Numbered from the stretch's first letter, positions 24,513 through 33,753 are shown. The stretch: DNA of 45,144 nucleotides from Gammaproteobacteria bacterium (GCA_005878095.1 VBNH01000084.1:1-45144); one strand, 5' to 3'. A program made the numbers and translations. The notes: a model not told the origin generated them from the letters alone.

Positions 24513-26657
24513 CTACTGGACGGGCGCCAGCGCGGAAACCGGCAGCTGTGTGCCGGAGGTAGCCGCGAAGAAGATGGCCTCGGTCTGCATCTCGGTGGTC
24601 GCCGCCGGACTCGAGGTCGGATCCAAAATGGAGCCGTGCACTCCGCCGGTGAAGTTCACGTAGACATGCAGGGCAGTGGTGCCCGCCGCGCCCGGAGGGT
24701 GCACCTGGGTGAGCCCGCCTGCGAGGATCAGGCGCTGCGTGGCGGAATTCGGCACCACCTGGTCGGGGCATCCCGGCGGCGTGGGTTGTGCGAGACACAC
24801 CAGCGCCGGCGGCGGCGGCGCGCTGCCCACCACCTGGATGAGATGAATCGGGTGGTTGCCCGTCGCGAGCGCAATGAAGTTGATCGGGTCGCCGGCATCG
24901 ATTACGGTCTGCGCATCGCGGAAGAACTGCTCGTAGAGCGTGGTGCCCGGCAACAGCCCCTGGGCGGCCAGCCCGGCGTCGATCAGGGGCGCGAACGTGG
25001 GCGAGTCGCGCAGCAGCTGCGCGAGCTCGCCGCCTGGATTGGCGAGCGTCGCCGTGCCGACCTCTGCCGGGCGAAGGACGCCCATGAGCGTGCCGCCCAC
25101 GATGCCGCCGAGCGAGTGCCCGAGGTAATGAATGGAGAGGGGATTGATGCTGCCGGCAGCCCCCAGGCTCAGGTGCGGCAGCGAGCGCGCGAGCGTGATC
25201 AGATCCGCTGCACCCTCGCGCAGGTTGTCGCGCTCGGTCAGGAGGCTCGTCAGGTTGATGAAGTGCGAACCCGAGGGGTCGATCACGCCGGGGACAGTGC
25301 TCAGATCGAAGGTGCGCTCGATGGAGCCGCTCGCTGGCAGCCCGAGGCCGGCGTACAGCGGATTGGCGCCGGTGGCGTACAGGGGATCGGACTGCTTGGT
25401 GATGCCGTGCAGCGGCAGATCGACCGCCACCACCACGAAGCCGGCATCGGCAAAGGAATCCGCCACGGCGAACATGTCCTCGCGGTTGCGGGTGAGGCCG
25501 TGCTGGAAGATGAGCAGCGGCCAGCCGGCGGCTGGACTCACCGCGCCGAACGCGGACGCGGCGTTCGGCACGCTGACCAGCACCGGGATCTGCAGGGTCG
25601 CGGTCGGCACCGGCAGCGGGTTGAAGCGCGTGACGAAGGTGCTGGTGGTATCCAGAGGGAACGGCGGCGCGTGCCAATAGTCAGTGAGCGGGGCAGTCTT
25701 GCTCGAGTAATACGGGACATTCAGCACGCCTACGTACAGGTCGGCGTGGCCCTTCAAACCGAGGCCCGGGATGGCAGCGGTCGTCAGCCCGGTGGGATGC
25801 ACCGTGATCGTCTGCGCGGTCGCGGTGGCGGAGATCAACGCCAGCGTATCGACCGTGGATTCGGTGGTGAAGCTGAAGGAAAGCACGATATGCGCCGGGT
25901 TCAGCCCCAGCCCCTGTGCGATCAGCATGTGCGCGCCGGTCAGCTGGCAGATGCCGTGCAGCGTCGCATCGCTGATCGCGGCGCAGCTGGGTAGCGCCGC
26001 CTTGATGCTGGCGTAATCGGTGTCCGGTACCGCATGGTTACCCGAGAAATCGGTGATGCCATCCATCAGGAATACCAGGTAACCGGTGCCGGTGGCGCAA
26101 TTCGGGCCGAGAAACATGCCGCCGCTCAGGCAGGTGCTCGGCAGGAGCGGGTGCAGCGGCTTGATCTCGAGAATCGTGTTTCCAACCAGCGCCTCCTGCC
26201 CGAGTCCGGCGGAGAAGTCCGTGCCCAGGGTGAGCGGGGCTGCGAGAACTCCGGTGGTGGCCTTGGTCAGGTTGTCGGTGGTCACCGGGACGATGATGAT
26301 CGAGGCCGCGGTGAAGGAGGCCGGGTTCAGCGCGCCGCCGAAGCGCTCACGAATCACCGCGGTGGTCGAGAAGCCATCGAGCGCATTCACCGCCGCCTGG
26401 TTGGGCATGAGCGCGTTCGCCGGCTGGATGTTCAGCGTGCCATCCGTCGAGCCGGCAAAATACAGGTCGGTCGGGTACGGCAGCACTCCGGCCGCCGGGT
26501 GAAACAGCGCCGTGTTGGTGGAGGGCTGCGTGACCGGCGTCGAGCCTCCCGGGTTGCCGTTGACGCCGGTGAGGTTCTCCGTGCCGACGCTACCGTACGA
26601 ACAACCGCCCGCGAGCAGCGCAACCAAGACCATGCCGGCGGCGATGAGTTTTCTCAT
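24513..26657 (-). CDS. Outer-membrane lipase lipoprotein, VolA/Pla-1 type
   Basis: A 714-residue lipoprotein. The start MRKLIAAGMVLVALLAGGC gives a lipobox with Cys at residue 19, so it should be lipidated and anchored in the outer membrane. The N-terminal half (with YPTDLYFAGSTDGTLNI and YLVFLMDGITDFSGN) matches the lipase virulence-factor N-terminal domain. The C-terminal half is an alpha/beta hydrolase with HGLTRNREDMFAVAD and the nucleophile elbow GHSLGG (Ser515). Relatives include Vibrio VolA and Pla-1/Cef lipases, which split phospholipids or lysophospholipids. ATG 26657 has AAGGGAA before it; a longer frame would hide the signal. It is inserted between ftsY and rsmD. Substrate is inferred. 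Confidence 0.8.
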   Translation of the reverse strand: MRKLIAAGMVLVALLAGGCSYGSVGTENLTGVNGNPGGSTPVTQPSTNTALFHPAAGVLPYPTDLYFAGSTDGTLNIQPANALMPNQAAVNALDGFSTTAVIRERFGGALNPASFTAASIIIVPVTTDNLTKATTGVLAAPLTLGTDFSAGLGQEALVGNTILEIKPLHPLLPSTCLSGGMFLGPNCATGTGYLVFLMDGITDFSGNHAVPDTDYASIKAALPSCAAISDATLHGICQLTGAHMLIAQGLGLNPAHIVLSFSFTTESTVDTLALISATATAQTITVHPTGLTTAAIPGLGLKGHADLYVGVLNVPYYSSKTAPLTDYWHAPPFPLDTTSTFVTRFNPLPVPTATLQIPVLVSVPNAASAFGAVSPAAGWPLLIFQHGLTRNREDMFAVADSFADAGFVVVAVDLPLHGITKQSDPLYATGANPLYAGLGLPASGSIERTFDLSTVPGVIDPSGSHFINLTSLLTERDNLREGAADLITLARSLPHLSLGAAGSINPLSIHYLGHSLGGIVGGTLMGVLRPAEVGTATLANPGGELAQLLRDSPTFAPLIDAGLAAQGLLPGTTLYEQFFRDAQTVIDAGDPINFIALATGNHPIHLIQVVGSAPPPPALVCLAQPTPPGCPDQVVPNSATQRLILAGGLTQVHPPGAAGTTALHVYVNFTGGVHGSILDPTSSPAATTEMQTEAIFFAATSGTQLPVSALAPVQ

Positions 26658-26828
26658 TTCCCTTGAACTCCTGACCGCGCGGAGCGCGCGCCGTGACACG
26701 GGTGCGGCGCCGGTCCGCATTTCCTGTGCCGTGGCTCACCGGCCGTGACCCCTCCCGCCGGTGGTGTTTGAGCGTGGACGAGGCGGGCTAGAGTACGCTT
26801 ACGGCAAGAACAGTGGCAAGGTGCGGCC

Positions 26829-27458
26829 ATGTCCGCTGGCAAGTCAGGCAGCCGCGCAGCCGTCTCGGTGAAGCGCGCCGGCCGGGCGCGCGTTCTGCGC
26901 ATCATCGGGGGAACGTGGCGTGGCAGAAAGTTGCGCTTCGCGGCATCCGCCGCCATCCGTCCAACCCCCGACCGCGTGCGCGAGACGCTCTTCAACTGGC
27001 TGGGGGCGCGCACGCCGGGAGCGCGTGCGCTCGACCTGTTCGCCGGCAGCGGGGCGCTCGGGCTCGAGGCGCTGTCGCGCGGCGCAGCGCACGTGACGTT
27101 CGTCGAGCACGATGAGGCGGCCGTGCGCGAGCTGCGCGCGCGGCTCGCCGCATGGCAGGCGGGCGATGCGCGCGTGGTGCGCGCGGACGCCCTGCGCTAC
27201 CTCGCCGGCGAGGCGCGGCCCTTCGACCTGGTGTTCCTGGATCCTCCGTTTGCCTCGGAGCTGCTGGGCGAGGCGGCGCGGCTGCTCGAGGAGCGCCACT
27301 GGCTTGAGCCCGGGGCGCTCATCTACCTCGAGTGCGCGGCCCGCGCCGGTCTGCCGCCGCTGCCCGCGCCGTGGGGGGCGCTCAAGGCGAAGCAGGCCGG
27401 CGAGGTCGGTTATCATCTGTTCGCGCGCACTGCGCCACTGGCAGCCGACACAGCATGA
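26829..27458 (+). CDS. rsmD: 16S rRNA (guanine-966-N2)-methyltransferase
   Basis: A 209-residue SAM-dependent methyltransferase that modifies G966 in 16S rRNA of the 30S subunit. Signature blocks: [28 protein letters not shown], the SAM loop [19 protein letters not shown], and the catalytic DPPF near residue 139. A short, basic, variable N-terminus (about 20 residues) precedes the conserved part; the start used is ATG 26829, and an internal start is possible. coaD overlaps it by four bases (ATGA), the common rsmD-coaD arrangement. Confidence 0.93.
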   Translation: MSAGKSGSRAAVSVKRAGRARVLRIIGGTWRGRKLRFAASAAIRPTPDRVRETLFNWLGARTPGARALDLFAGSGALGLEALSRGAAHVTFVEHDEAAVRELRARLAAWQAGDARVVRADALRYLAGEARPFDLVFLDPPFASELLGEAARLLEERHWLEPGALIYLECAARAGLPPLPAPWGALKAKQAGEVGYHLFARTAPLAADTA

Positions 27459-27937
27459 AACGCAACGCCGTCTATCCGGGCACCTTCGATCCCATCACCA
27501 ACGGCCACCAGGATCTGGTGCGGCGCGCGGCCGGCATTTTCGACCAGGTGATCGTCGCGATCGCGGCCAACACCCACAAGACACCGATGTTCCCGCTGGA
27601 AAAGCGCGTCGAGCTGGCGCGCCTCGTGCTGAGCGACCTCACGAACGTGCAGGTGCTGGGCTACTCGGGACTCACGGTCGATTTCGCGCGCCAGCACCAC
27701 GGCACGGTGATCGTGCGCGGCTTGCGGGCGGTGTCGGATTTCGAGTTCGAGTTTCAGCTCGCCAACATGTCGCGTGCCCTCGACCGCAACTTCGAGACCG
27801 TGTTCCTCACGCCGCAGGAACACTTCACCTTCATCTCCTCGACCCTGGTGCGCGAGATCGCGGTGCTGGGCGGGGACGTGAGTCAGTTCGTCCATCCGAT
27901 CGTGGAGGCCGAGCTGAAGAAACAGCGGCGCCCTTGA
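27455..27937 (+). CDS. coaD: Phosphopantetheine adenylyltransferase
   Basis: A 160-residue enzyme for the fourth step of coenzyme A synthesis, joining phosphopantetheine and ATP. It shows the nucleotidyltransferase motif [16 protein letters not shown] (TxGH site), the substrate segment [21 protein letters not shown], and the [10 protein letters not shown] motif. Length is standard. The start overlaps rsmD, and its stop overlaps the next gene's TTG start, so three genes are probably translated in series. coaBC, the preceding steps in the same pathway, lies about 4 kb downstream. Confidence 0.95.
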   Translation: MKRNAVYPGTFDPITNGHQDLVRRAAGIFDQVIVAIAANTHKTPMFPLEKRVELARLVLSDLTNVQVLGYSGLTVDFARQHHGTVIVRGLRAVSDFEFEFQLANMSRALDRNFETVFLTPQEHFTFISSTLVREIAVLGGDVSQFVHPIVEAELKKQRRP

Positions 27938-28350
27938 GGAGCGCAGCCACGCTCGCCTCCACGGAGCACGCCCCCGGCCAGCAGCTCGAGGGTGCCTGGG
28001 TGCCGATCGCGGCCAGCATCGCCGGCAGCCGCGTGGCCGTGGATGAGCTGCGGGTGCGGTATCTGCTGCTCGAGGCGGGTGGCTACAGCATCATCGATCG
28101 CAGCAACCACGTGGTCGACGGCGGCCGCTATCTGGTGAACGAGGAGATCACCCCGGCAACCATGGACATCGTCGGGCGCAGCGGCCCGCACGCCGGATGC
28201 ACGATGCGCGCGATCTACGAGTTGCACGGCGATGAGCTCACCGTGTGCTATGACCTGGAGGGCGGGGAGCGCCCGGCGAACATGCAGCCGCAGGCGGATC
28301 AGCTGCTGCTGCGCATCACCTACACCCGCGCCCCTATCCTGTTTTCTTAG
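27934..28350 (+). CDS. TIGR03067-like protein of unknown function
   Basis: A 138-residue protein likely beginning at a TTG (27934) that overlaps the coaD stop as TTGA. It resembles the TIGR03067 domain: it begins with [14 protein letters not shown], continues with [36 protein letters not shown] and ends [18 protein letters not shown]. These lipocalin-like small domains are common in Planctomycetes and scattered elsewhere; their function is unknown. No signal peptide is evident with the TTG start. The 3' end overlaps the convergent glycosylase gene by 17 bases. The start is uncertain, as no ATG lies at the N-terminus. Confidence 0.7.
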   Translation: MRSAATLASTEHAPGQQLEGAWVPIAASIAGSRVAVDELRVRYLLLEAGGYSIIDRSNHVVDGGRYLVNEEITPATMDIVGRSGPHAGCTMRAIYELHGDELTVCYDLEGGERPANMQPQADQLLLRITYTRAPILFS

Positions 28351-29170
28351 CTTTCCTGAGCCGGCCGCGTGGCGCTGAGCGTGGCGCGCGCGCGCCTGCA
28401 GGCGAGGCGCGACGTGCTCGCACCTTCCGTGCGCGCACCGCTGCCCGCGCGCGCGGCTTGCCGCGCCGTGCCTTGGCCGGCCCGCGCCGTGCCGCGCGGC
28501 GCAGCCTCTTCACGCGCGGCAGGCGGATGCGCTCCGCCGGCGCCGGCAAGGTGCCGGCGCGTTTCAGTTCCAGCGCCCGCCACAGGTACCAGGCGGCGGT
28601 GGTCCTGAACGGCTTCCAGCGCTCGCCCCAGGCGGCGAGCGCCCTGGGATGCGGCATGCCCCTGAGGCCATACGCGGCGCGAAACCCGGCGCGCACCCCG
28701 AAGTCATCGACCGGCAGCACATCCGGGCGCCCGAGCTGGAACATCAGCAGCATTTCCACCGTCCAGCGGCCGATGCCGCGCACCTGCGTGAGGCGCGCGA
28801 TGATGTCCTCGTCGGACAGGTGCCTGAGCGCGGCTCCATCGGGGACCACCGCGGCGAGGGTCTTCGCGGCCAGATCCTTGAGCGCGGCGACCTTGGCGAA
28901 GGAGAAGCCGGCGGCGCGCAGCCTCTCCACCGAGGCCTCCAGCACCTGATGCGGTGTTGGAAACTTGCCCTGCCCGCAGGAGTCGACGAGGCGCTTCAGG
29001 ATGGTGTTGGCGGCGGTGCCGTTCAGCTGCTGGTGAGCGATCGCCTGGGCAAGCACCTGGAAAGGGTGGCAATCCTGCGGCGTGGCGAGCTTGTACGGCC
29101 CCACGGCGCGGATCAGACCCCCGAGCACCGCATCCGCACTGGACAGGTGCGCGAGAGTCTCCTGGTTCAT
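28334..29170 (-). CDS. AlkA-type DNA-3-methyladenine glycosylase with basic tail
   Basis: A 278-residue base-excision glycosylase of the HhH-GPD superfamily that removes alkylated purines. The core has AIAHQQLNGTAANTILKRLV, the helix-hairpin-helix VRGIGRWTVEMLLMF, and the catalytic aspartate in LPVDDFGVR (near residue 160). After the core, about 65 residues are made almost only of Arg, Lys, Ala and Pro, a histone-like basic tail not seen in standard AlkA. ATG 29170 starts five bases after the mutM stop, suggesting a mutM-glycosylase repair unit. The 3' end overlaps the convergent TIGR03067 gene. Confidence 0.82.
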   Translation of the reverse strand: MNQETLAHLSSADAVLGGLIRAVGPYKLATPQDCHPFQVLAQAIAHQQLNGTAANTILKRLVDSCGQGKFPTPHQVLEASVERLRAAGFSFAKVAALKDLAAKTLAAVVPDGAALRHLSDEDIIARLTQVRGIGRWTVEMLLMFQLGRPDVLPVDDFGVRAGFRAAYGLRGMPHPRALAAWGERWKPFRTTAAWYLWRALELKRAGTLPAPAERIRLPRVKRLRRAARRGPAKARRGKPRARAAVRARKVRARRASPAGARAPRSAPRGRLRKAKKTG

Positions 29171-29175
29171 GCGGT

Positions 29176-29991
29176 TCACTTCTGGCACGACGGACAATAG
29201 TACGTGGAGCGCTGCCCCTGGGTCAGCGCGCGCACCGGGGTGCCGCAGCGGCGGCAGGGCCTGCCCCGGCGCTCATACACATACAGGCGCTGGCGGAAGT
29301 AGCCCGGCGCGCCATCCGCGCCCAGATAGTCGCGCAGCGTCGTGCCGCCGGCGCGGATCGCCTGCGCCAGCACCGCGCGCACCCCGCGCACCAGCCGCGC
29401 CGCGTCCGCGCGCGACAGGGTCCTGGCCCGGCGCTGCGGCCTGATGCGCGCCCTGAACAGCGCCTCGCTCGCGTAGATATTGCCCACGCCGACGACCAGG
29501 CGGCTGTTCATCAGCAACTGCTTGATGGCCACGCGGCGCCGCCGGGTCGTGCGCCACAGGTAGTCCGTGTCGAAGGCGGCCGTGAGCGGCTCCGGTGCGA
29601 GCGCGGCGAGGAGCGGGTGCTGCCGCGGGTCGCCGCGGGTGTAGAGCAGGCTGCCGAAACGGCGCGGATCGTTGAAGCGCAGCGCGAGCCCCGAATCGAG
29701 CACCAGGTCGAAATGGTCGTGACCCACCCGCGGCGCCTGCGCAGGCACGACGCGCAGATTGCCGGACATCCCCAGGTGCAGGAGCAGGGTGCCCGACTCG
29801 AGCTCCAGCAGCAGGTACTTGGCGCGCCGTCCGGTGCGCACGATGCGCTGACCGGCCACCTTGGCAGGCAGGTCGCGCGGCACCGGCCAGCGCAGCCGCG
29901 GCTCGTAGACCTCGAGCGCGACGATGCGGCGCCGCAGCGCGTAGGGCCTCAGGCCCCGGCGCGTCGTTTCGACTTCAGGTAGTTCGGGCAA
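29176..29991 (-). CDS. mutM: Formamidopyrimidine-DNA glycosylase
   Basis: A 271-residue bifunctional glycosylase/AP lyase that removes 8-oxoguanine. The N-terminal PELPEVE carries the catalytic proline and glutamate. The conserved lysine region RRAKYLLLEL, the H2TH part (VGVGNIYASEALFRARI) and the C-terminal zinc finger CRRCG...YYCPSCQ are all intact. In many Gammaproteobacteria mutM follows rpmB-rpmG, as here. The gap to rpmG is 18 bases, and a glycosylase gene follows, so transcription may run rpmB-rpmG-mutM-glycosylase. Confidence 0.95.
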   Translation of the reverse strand: MPELPEVETTRRGLRPYALRRRIVALEVYEPRLRWPVPRDLPAKVAGQRIVRTGRRAKYLLLELESGTLLLHLGMSGNLRVVPAQAPRVGHDHFDLVLDSGLALRFNDPRRFGSLLYTRGDPRQHPLLAALAPEPLTAAFDTDYLWRTTRRRRVAIKQLLMNSRLVVGVGNIYASEALFRARIRPQRRARTLSRADAARLVRGVRAVLAQAIRAGGTTLRDYLGADGAPGYFRQRLYVYERRGRPCRRCGTPVRALTQGQRSTYYCPSCQK

Positions 29992-30009
29992 GCGCTTGTG
30001 AGCGCACCG

Positions 30010-30165
30010 TCACTTGATCTTCGACTCTTTGTAGGCGACGTGCTTGCGCGCCACGGGGTCGAACTTGCGCACTTCCAGCTTGTCCGGGTGCAGGCGCTTG
30101 TTCTTGGTCGTCACGTAGAAGTGGCCGGTTCCGGCCGAGGACAGCAGCTTGATCTTCTCGCGCAT
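30010..30165 (-). CDS. rpmG: 50S ribosomal protein L33
   Basis: A 51-residue basic ribosomal protein: starts [20 protein letters not shown] and ends in the typical [11 protein letters not shown]. It contains no cysteines, so it is the zinc-independent form. ATG 30165 has a GGAG-like site upstream. It follows rpmB by 17 bases in the usual rpmB-rpmG pair. Confidence 0.95.
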   Translation of the reverse strand: MREKIKLLSSAGTGHFYVTTKNKRLHPDKLEVRKFDPVARKHVAYKESKIK

Positions 30166-30182
30166 GGTGGCTCCTATGCCGC

Positions 30183-30419
30183 CTAGAGCTTGTGGCCCTG
30201 GGCGCGCAGCTCGGCGACGACCTTGTCGATGCCGCGCTTCTCGACGGTGCGCATGCCGCTGGTGGTCAGCCGCAGGGTGACCCAGCGCTTCTCCGTCTCG
30301 ACCCAGAAGCGCTGCGTGTGCAGGTTGGGCAGAAACCGCCGGCGCTTCTTGTTGTTGGCGTGGGAGACTCGGTTCCCCACCCCCGGCTTCTTGCCGGTGA
30401 CCTCGCAAACGCGGGACAT
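30183..30419 (-). CDS. rpmB: 50S ribosomal protein L28
   Basis: A 78-residue large-subunit protein, beginning [20 protein letters not shown] with a single early Cys, and with the [13 protein letters not shown] and [16 protein letters not shown] core. The standard length and the rpmG partner make this certain. ATG 30419 follows AAGGTAAGC. A sigma-70 promoter lies about 65 bases upstream, with a stable hairpin in the leader. Confidence 0.96.
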   Translation of the reverse strand: MSRVCEVTGKKPGVGNRVSHANNKKRRRFLPNLHTQRFWVETEKRWVTLRLTTSGMRTVEKRGIDKVVAELRAQGHKL

Positions 30420-30448
30420 ACGCTTACCTTGAGAGATTTCAGTGACTT

Positions 30449-30475
30449 GGAATCGAGGAGGGTGCCCTCGATTCC
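30449..30475 (-). promoter_or_regulatory. Leader hairpin of the rpmB-rpmG transcript
   Basis: Nine-base arms GGAATCGAG/CTCGATTCC with a 9-base loop lie between the rpmB promoter and its start codon. A hairpin here could be a ribosomal-protein autoregulatory target or just stabilise the mRNA. No poly-T follows, so it is not a terminator. Confidence 0.4.
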
Positions 30476-30485
30476 CGGGCCGGGC

Positions 30486-30514
30486 TTTATACCAGCCCGG
30501 CGGCGCGATCACAA
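30486..30514 (-). promoter_or_regulatory. rpmB promoter (sigma-70 type)
   Basis: On the minus strand TTGTGA (-35, 30514-30509), a 17-base spacer, then TATAAA (-10, 30491-30486). This is close to consensus with ideal spacing, and places the start near 30479, giving a leader of about 60 bases to the rpmB ATG. The -10 box lies in an inverted repeat GCCGGGCT/AGCCCGGC. Confidence 0.7.
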
Positions 30515-30642
30515 GTAAGCCGGTTTGCAGGTGGCGCATGAGCAGCGTACGCTCCCGCGCGCACGACGCCGGCCGGAGCTGCTCCCCCGGCTCGCGGTAC
30601 AACACCAACAACCGCAATCCAATTACCTTTGGGAGAAACTCC

Positions 30643-31092
30643 ATGAAGCTCATGAGGCGAGTTTTCTGCGCCGCCGGCGCTCTACTGTCGCTCACCAGTG
30701 TGGCCACCACCGCCCTCGCCGACGGCCGCGACTATAACGACGGCCCGGTCATCAATGTCGCGGCGATCCGCACCGTCGACGGCCACTTCGACGACTACAT
30801 GCACTGGCTCGCGACGGCCTATAAGAAGCAGCAGGAGGCGGCCAAGAAGGCAGGGCTCATCACCGCCTACCGCGTCGTCGTTATTGAACCGCGTGGACCG
30901 AACGAGCCGGACATCCTCCTGGTCACCGAATACAAGAACTGGGCCGCGCTCGATCACCTCGGCGGCAAGTTCGACCAGGTCCTCGCCCAGGTCGAAGGCT
31001 CGGTCGAGAAGGCCAACCAGTCGGAGGCGGATCGCGCCAAAATCCGCACAGTGCTCGGCTCACGGACGCAGCAGGAAGCACTGCTGAAGTAA
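30643..31092 (+). CDS. Secreted small protein of unknown function
   Basis: A 149-residue protein with a signal peptide ([26 protein letters not shown]). The mature part, about 122 residues, has the pattern of a dimeric alpha/beta barrel ([20 protein letters not shown]...AYRVVVIEP...[17 protein letters not shown]), followed by a helical charged C-terminus. I do not recognise a named family. ATG 30643 has GGGAGA before it. It lies alone, divergent from rpmB, and is followed by a hairpin terminator. Neighbouring genes give no hint of role. Confidence 0.75.
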   Translation: MKLMRRVFCAAGALLSLTSVATTALADGRDYNDGPVINVAAIRTVDGHFDDYMHWLATAYKKQQEAAKKAGLITAYRVVVIEPRGPNEPDILLVTEYKNWAALDHLGGKFDQVLAQVEGSVEKANQSEADRAKIRTVLGSRTQQEALLK

Positions 31093-31102
31093 CAGACGGC
31101 AC

Positions 31103-31136
31103 GCCGGCGGGCGCTCCTTCGGGATCGCCCGCCGGC
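31103..31136 (+). terminator. Candidate hairpin terminator after the secreted protein gene
   Basis: A perfect 11-base-pair stem GCCGGCGGGCG/CGCCCGCCGGC with a 12-base loop starts 10 bases after the stop codon at 31092. The following bases are TCCTCCC, so the T-run is weak, but the stem is very stable. It lies between convergent genes and may serve radC as well. Confidence 0.5.
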
Positions 31137-31213
31137 TCCTCCCATCGCACCCGCGGGCAGCCGTTCGCGCACGCCGCTACGCATACCCTGACGATCGCTT
31201 ATCAGCAGCGTCC

Positions 31214-31888
31214 TCACAGCAGTCCGTGCTCCGAGAAGGAAAAGCACAGTCCGTCGCCGATGATGAAGTGATCGAGCACGCGGATGTCCACCAGGCCGAG
31301 GGCCTCCTTGAGCCGCCGCGTGATGAGCTCGTCCGCCTGGCTCGGTTCGAGCACTCCGGAGGGATGGTTGTGCGCGAAGATCACCGCCGCCGCATTGTGC
31401 AGCAGCGTCTGGCGCAGCACCTCGCGGGGATGCACTCCGGCGCGGTCGATGGTGCCGCGAAACAACTCCTCGAAGGCGATGAGCCGGTGGCGGTTGTCGA
31501 GGTACAGGCAGCAGAAGACTTCGTACGGCCGGTCACGCAGCTGCGCCAGCAGGAAGGTGCGCGTCGCCTCGGGGGCCGCGAGCGTCGGTCCGATGCGCAG
31601 CGCCTCGCGAAAATGCCGCCGTGCCAGCTCCACCGCCGCCTTGAGGATCGCGTAGCGCGCCGGCCCGATGCCTGCCTGGGCGAGGCAGCGCTGCGCTTCC
31701 GCGTTCAGGAGCTCGCGCAACGAGCCAAAGTCCGCGATCAGGCTGCGCGCCAGCTCGACCGCGCTACGCCCACGGGTTCCGGAGCCGAGCAACAGCGCCA
31801 CGAGCTCGGCATCCGAGAGCGCGTGCGCGCCGCGCTCGAGCAGCTTCTCCCTCGGCCGCTCCGCGCCGGGCCAGTGCCGGATGCTCAT
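31214..31888 (-). CDS. radC: RadC/YicR family protein
   Basis: A 224-residue JAMM-metalloprotease-like protein. The N-terminus MSIRHWPGAERPREKLLERG has the family start, a helix-hairpin-helix-like part follows (about residues 60-80), and the metal site is complete: FAHNHPSG with two histidines and the downstream SQAD aspartate. RadC-type proteins were once linked to DNA repair; their role is unsettled. The rpmB-radC-coaBC order matches E. coli, here with the secreted protein between. It diverges from coaBC. Confidence 0.9.
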   Translation of the reverse strand: MSIRHWPGAERPREKLLERGAHALSDAELVALLLGSGTRGRSAVELARSLIADFGSLRELLNAEAQRCLAQAGIGPARYAILKAAVELARRHFREALRIGPTLAAPEATRTFLLAQLRDRPYEVFCCLYLDNRHRLIAFEELFRGTIDRAGVHPREVLRQTLLHNAAAVIFAHNHPSGVLEPSQADELITRRLKEALGLVDIRVLDHFIIGDGLCFSFSEHGLL

Positions 31889-31999
31889 TACCTTCAGTTC
31901 TAACGACCGTGGGCCGCCAGTCTAAGGACCCGCCGCCACCGCGCGGGAGGGGGAGAAAGCCCCCGAAGTGGAGCAATTGCCCACTATTCGCGCGCTGGT

Positions 32000-32030
32000 T
32001 TGCGCGTTCCGGCAGGCGCGGTGCGATAAT
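32000..32030 (+). promoter_or_regulatory. Candidate coaBC promoter
   Basis: An extended -10, TGCGATAAT (32022-32030), is preceded by TTGCGC at 32000-32005 with a 19-base spacer, which is longer than ideal. The start would be near 32037, leaving a very short leader before the coaBC ATG at 32057. The same TGCGATAAT box stands before hyfB. Confidence 0.4.
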
Positions 32031-32056
32031 TGCCTGCGAGGCGAAGCGGATTTCCC

Positions 32057-33280
32057 ATGCAAGACAAACGCATTCTTCTTGGCGTCACCGGCGGCATCGC
32101 CGCCTACAAGAGTCCGGACCTCGTGCGGCGCCTGCGCGAGCGCGGCGCGGACGTGCAGGTGGTCATGACCGCCGGGGCGCGCGAGTTCGTGACACCGACC
32201 ACCTTCCAGGCGGTCTCCGGACGCGCGGTGCGCAGCGACCTGTGGGATGCGGCCGCGGAGGCTGCCATGGGCCACATCGAGCTCGCGCGCTGGGCGCACG
32301 CGGTGCTCATCGCGCCGGCGAGCGCGGATTTTCTCGCCCGCCTCGCCACGGGGCAGGCGGATGACCTGCTGGCGACGCTGTGTCTGGCGACGGAGGCGCC
32401 GATCGCGGTGGCGCCGGCCATGAATCACATCATGTGGGCCAATGCCGCCACACGCGCCAACATCGGCACGCTCACACAGCGCGGCGTGCAGGTCTTCGGG
32501 CCGGCGCAAGGCGATCAGGCGTGCGGGGAGGTCGGCGAGGGCCGCATGCTCGAGCCGCTCGAGCTCACCGAGCGTGTGGGCGCGCTGTTCTCCGGCAGCG
32601 GTGCGCTCGCCGGCAGGCGCGTACTCATCACCGCCGGCCCCACACGCGAGCGCATCGACCCGGTGCGTTTCATCAGCAACCGCAGCTCCGGCAAGATGGG
32701 CTTCGCGGTCGCGCAGGCGGCGCACGAGGCGGGCGCTGCGGTGGTGCTGGTCGCGGGGCCCGTGAGCCTGCCGACACCCGCCGGCGTGAGGCGCGTGGAT
32801 GTCGAGAGCGCCGCCGACATGCTGGCCGCGGTGCTCACCGAGCTGCCCGGAACCGACGTCTTCATCTCCACCGCCGCGGTCGCGGACTACCGGCCGGCGC
32901 GCGCCGCCGAGCAGAAGATCAAGAAGACCGGCGAAACCATGGAGCTGGCGATGCAGCGCACCACGGACGTGCTCGCCACCGTGGCGGCCCGGGCCGACCG
33001 GCCGTTCGTGGTGGGGTTCGCCGCCGAGACCGAAGCGGTGGAGCAGAACGCCCGCACCAAGCTCATGAAGAAGAATCTCGACATGATCGCGGCCAACGAA
33101 GTCGGCCACGACAAAGCCTTCGACTGCGAGGACAACCAGCTGATCGTGTTGTCCCGCAACGGGCGCCACGAGCTCGGCCGGGCCGGCAAGCTCACGCTCG
33201 CCCGTGGGCTCGTCAGCCTGATCGCCGAAGATCTCGCGGCGCGCGCCGGCGCCCGCACGCGCGGCACGGCGCGCGCTTGA
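32057..33280 (+). CDS. coaBC: Bifunctional CoaBC (PPC decarboxylase / PPC synthetase)
   Basis: A 407-residue enzyme that makes phosphopantothenoylcysteine and decarboxylates it to phosphopantetheine for coenzyme A. The N-terminal flavoprotein half (CoaC) has [22 protein letters not shown] and the catalytic cysteine in [10 protein letters not shown]. The C-terminal half (CoaB) begins near residue 190 ([27 protein letters not shown]) and includes the AAVADYRP and KIKK segments. ATG 32057 starts the family N-terminus [10 protein letters not shown]. dut follows with an overlapping TTG start, the usual coaBC-dut pair. Confidence 0.95.
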   Translation: MQDKRILLGVTGGIAAYKSPDLVRRLRERGADVQVVMTAGAREFVTPTTFQAVSGRAVRSDLWDAAAEAAMGHIELARWAHAVLIAPASADFLARLATGQADDLLATLCLATEAPIAVAPAMNHIMWANAATRANIGTLTQRGVQVFGPAQGDQACGEVGEGRMLEPLELTERVGALFSGSGALAGRRVLITAGPTRERIDPVRFISNRSSGKMGFAVAQAAHEAGAAVVLVAGPVSLPTPAGVRRVDVESAADMLAAVLTELPGTDVFISTAAVADYRPARAAEQKIKKTGETMELAMQRTTDVLATVAARADRPFVVGFAAETEAVEQNARTKLMKKNLDMIAANEVGHDKAFDCEDNQLIVLSRNGRHELGRAGKLTLARGLVSLIAEDLAARAGARTRGTARA

Positions 33281-33753
33281 GCACCCGCTCTGCCGAACGC
33301 CGTGCGCTCAAGGTGCGCATCCTGGACGCGCGCATGGGCACGGAATTCCCGCTCCCTGCCTACGCTACCGGGGGTTCTGCGGGCCTCGATCTGCGCGCCT
33401 GCCTCGCCGCCCCCCTGGTGCTCGAGGCCGGCCGGGCCGAGCTGATCCCCACCGGGATCGCCATCCATGTGGACGATCCGGCACTCGCAGCTCTCATCCT
33501 GCCGCGATCGGGACTGGGTCATAAGCACGGCATCGTGCTCGGCAACCTGGTGGGCCTGATCGACTCGGACTACCAGGGGCAGCTGATGGTGTCGTGTTGG
33601 AACCGCAGCGCGCAGCCGTTCACCATCCGGCCCGGCGAGCGCATTGCGCAACTGGTCGTGGTGCCGGTGGTGCAGGTGGAGCTGGAGGTCGTGGCGGACT
33701 TCGCCGCGTCGGCGCGCGGGGCGGGCGGCTTCGGTCACTCCGGCCAGCGCTGA
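33277..33753 (+). CDS. dut: Deoxyuridine 5'-triphosphate nucleotidohydrolase
   Basis: A 158-residue dUTPase converting dUTP to dUMP and keeping uracil out of DNA. All five motifs are seen: [42 protein letters not shown] and the C-terminal GAGGFGHSG. The start is most likely the TTG at 33277, overlapping the coaBC stop as TTGA, with 12 residues before the family beginning [14 protein letters not shown] at 33313 would give 146 residues and cut into the first strand. No ATG serves as an N-terminus. Confidence 0.9.
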   Translation: MSTRSAERRALKVRILDARMGTEFPLPAYATGGSAGLDLRACLAAPLVLEAGRAELIPTGIAIHVDDPALAALILPRSGLGHKHGIVLGNLVGLIDSDYQGQLMVSCWNRSAQPFTIRPGERIAQLVVVPVVQVELEVVADFAASARGAGGFGHSGQR

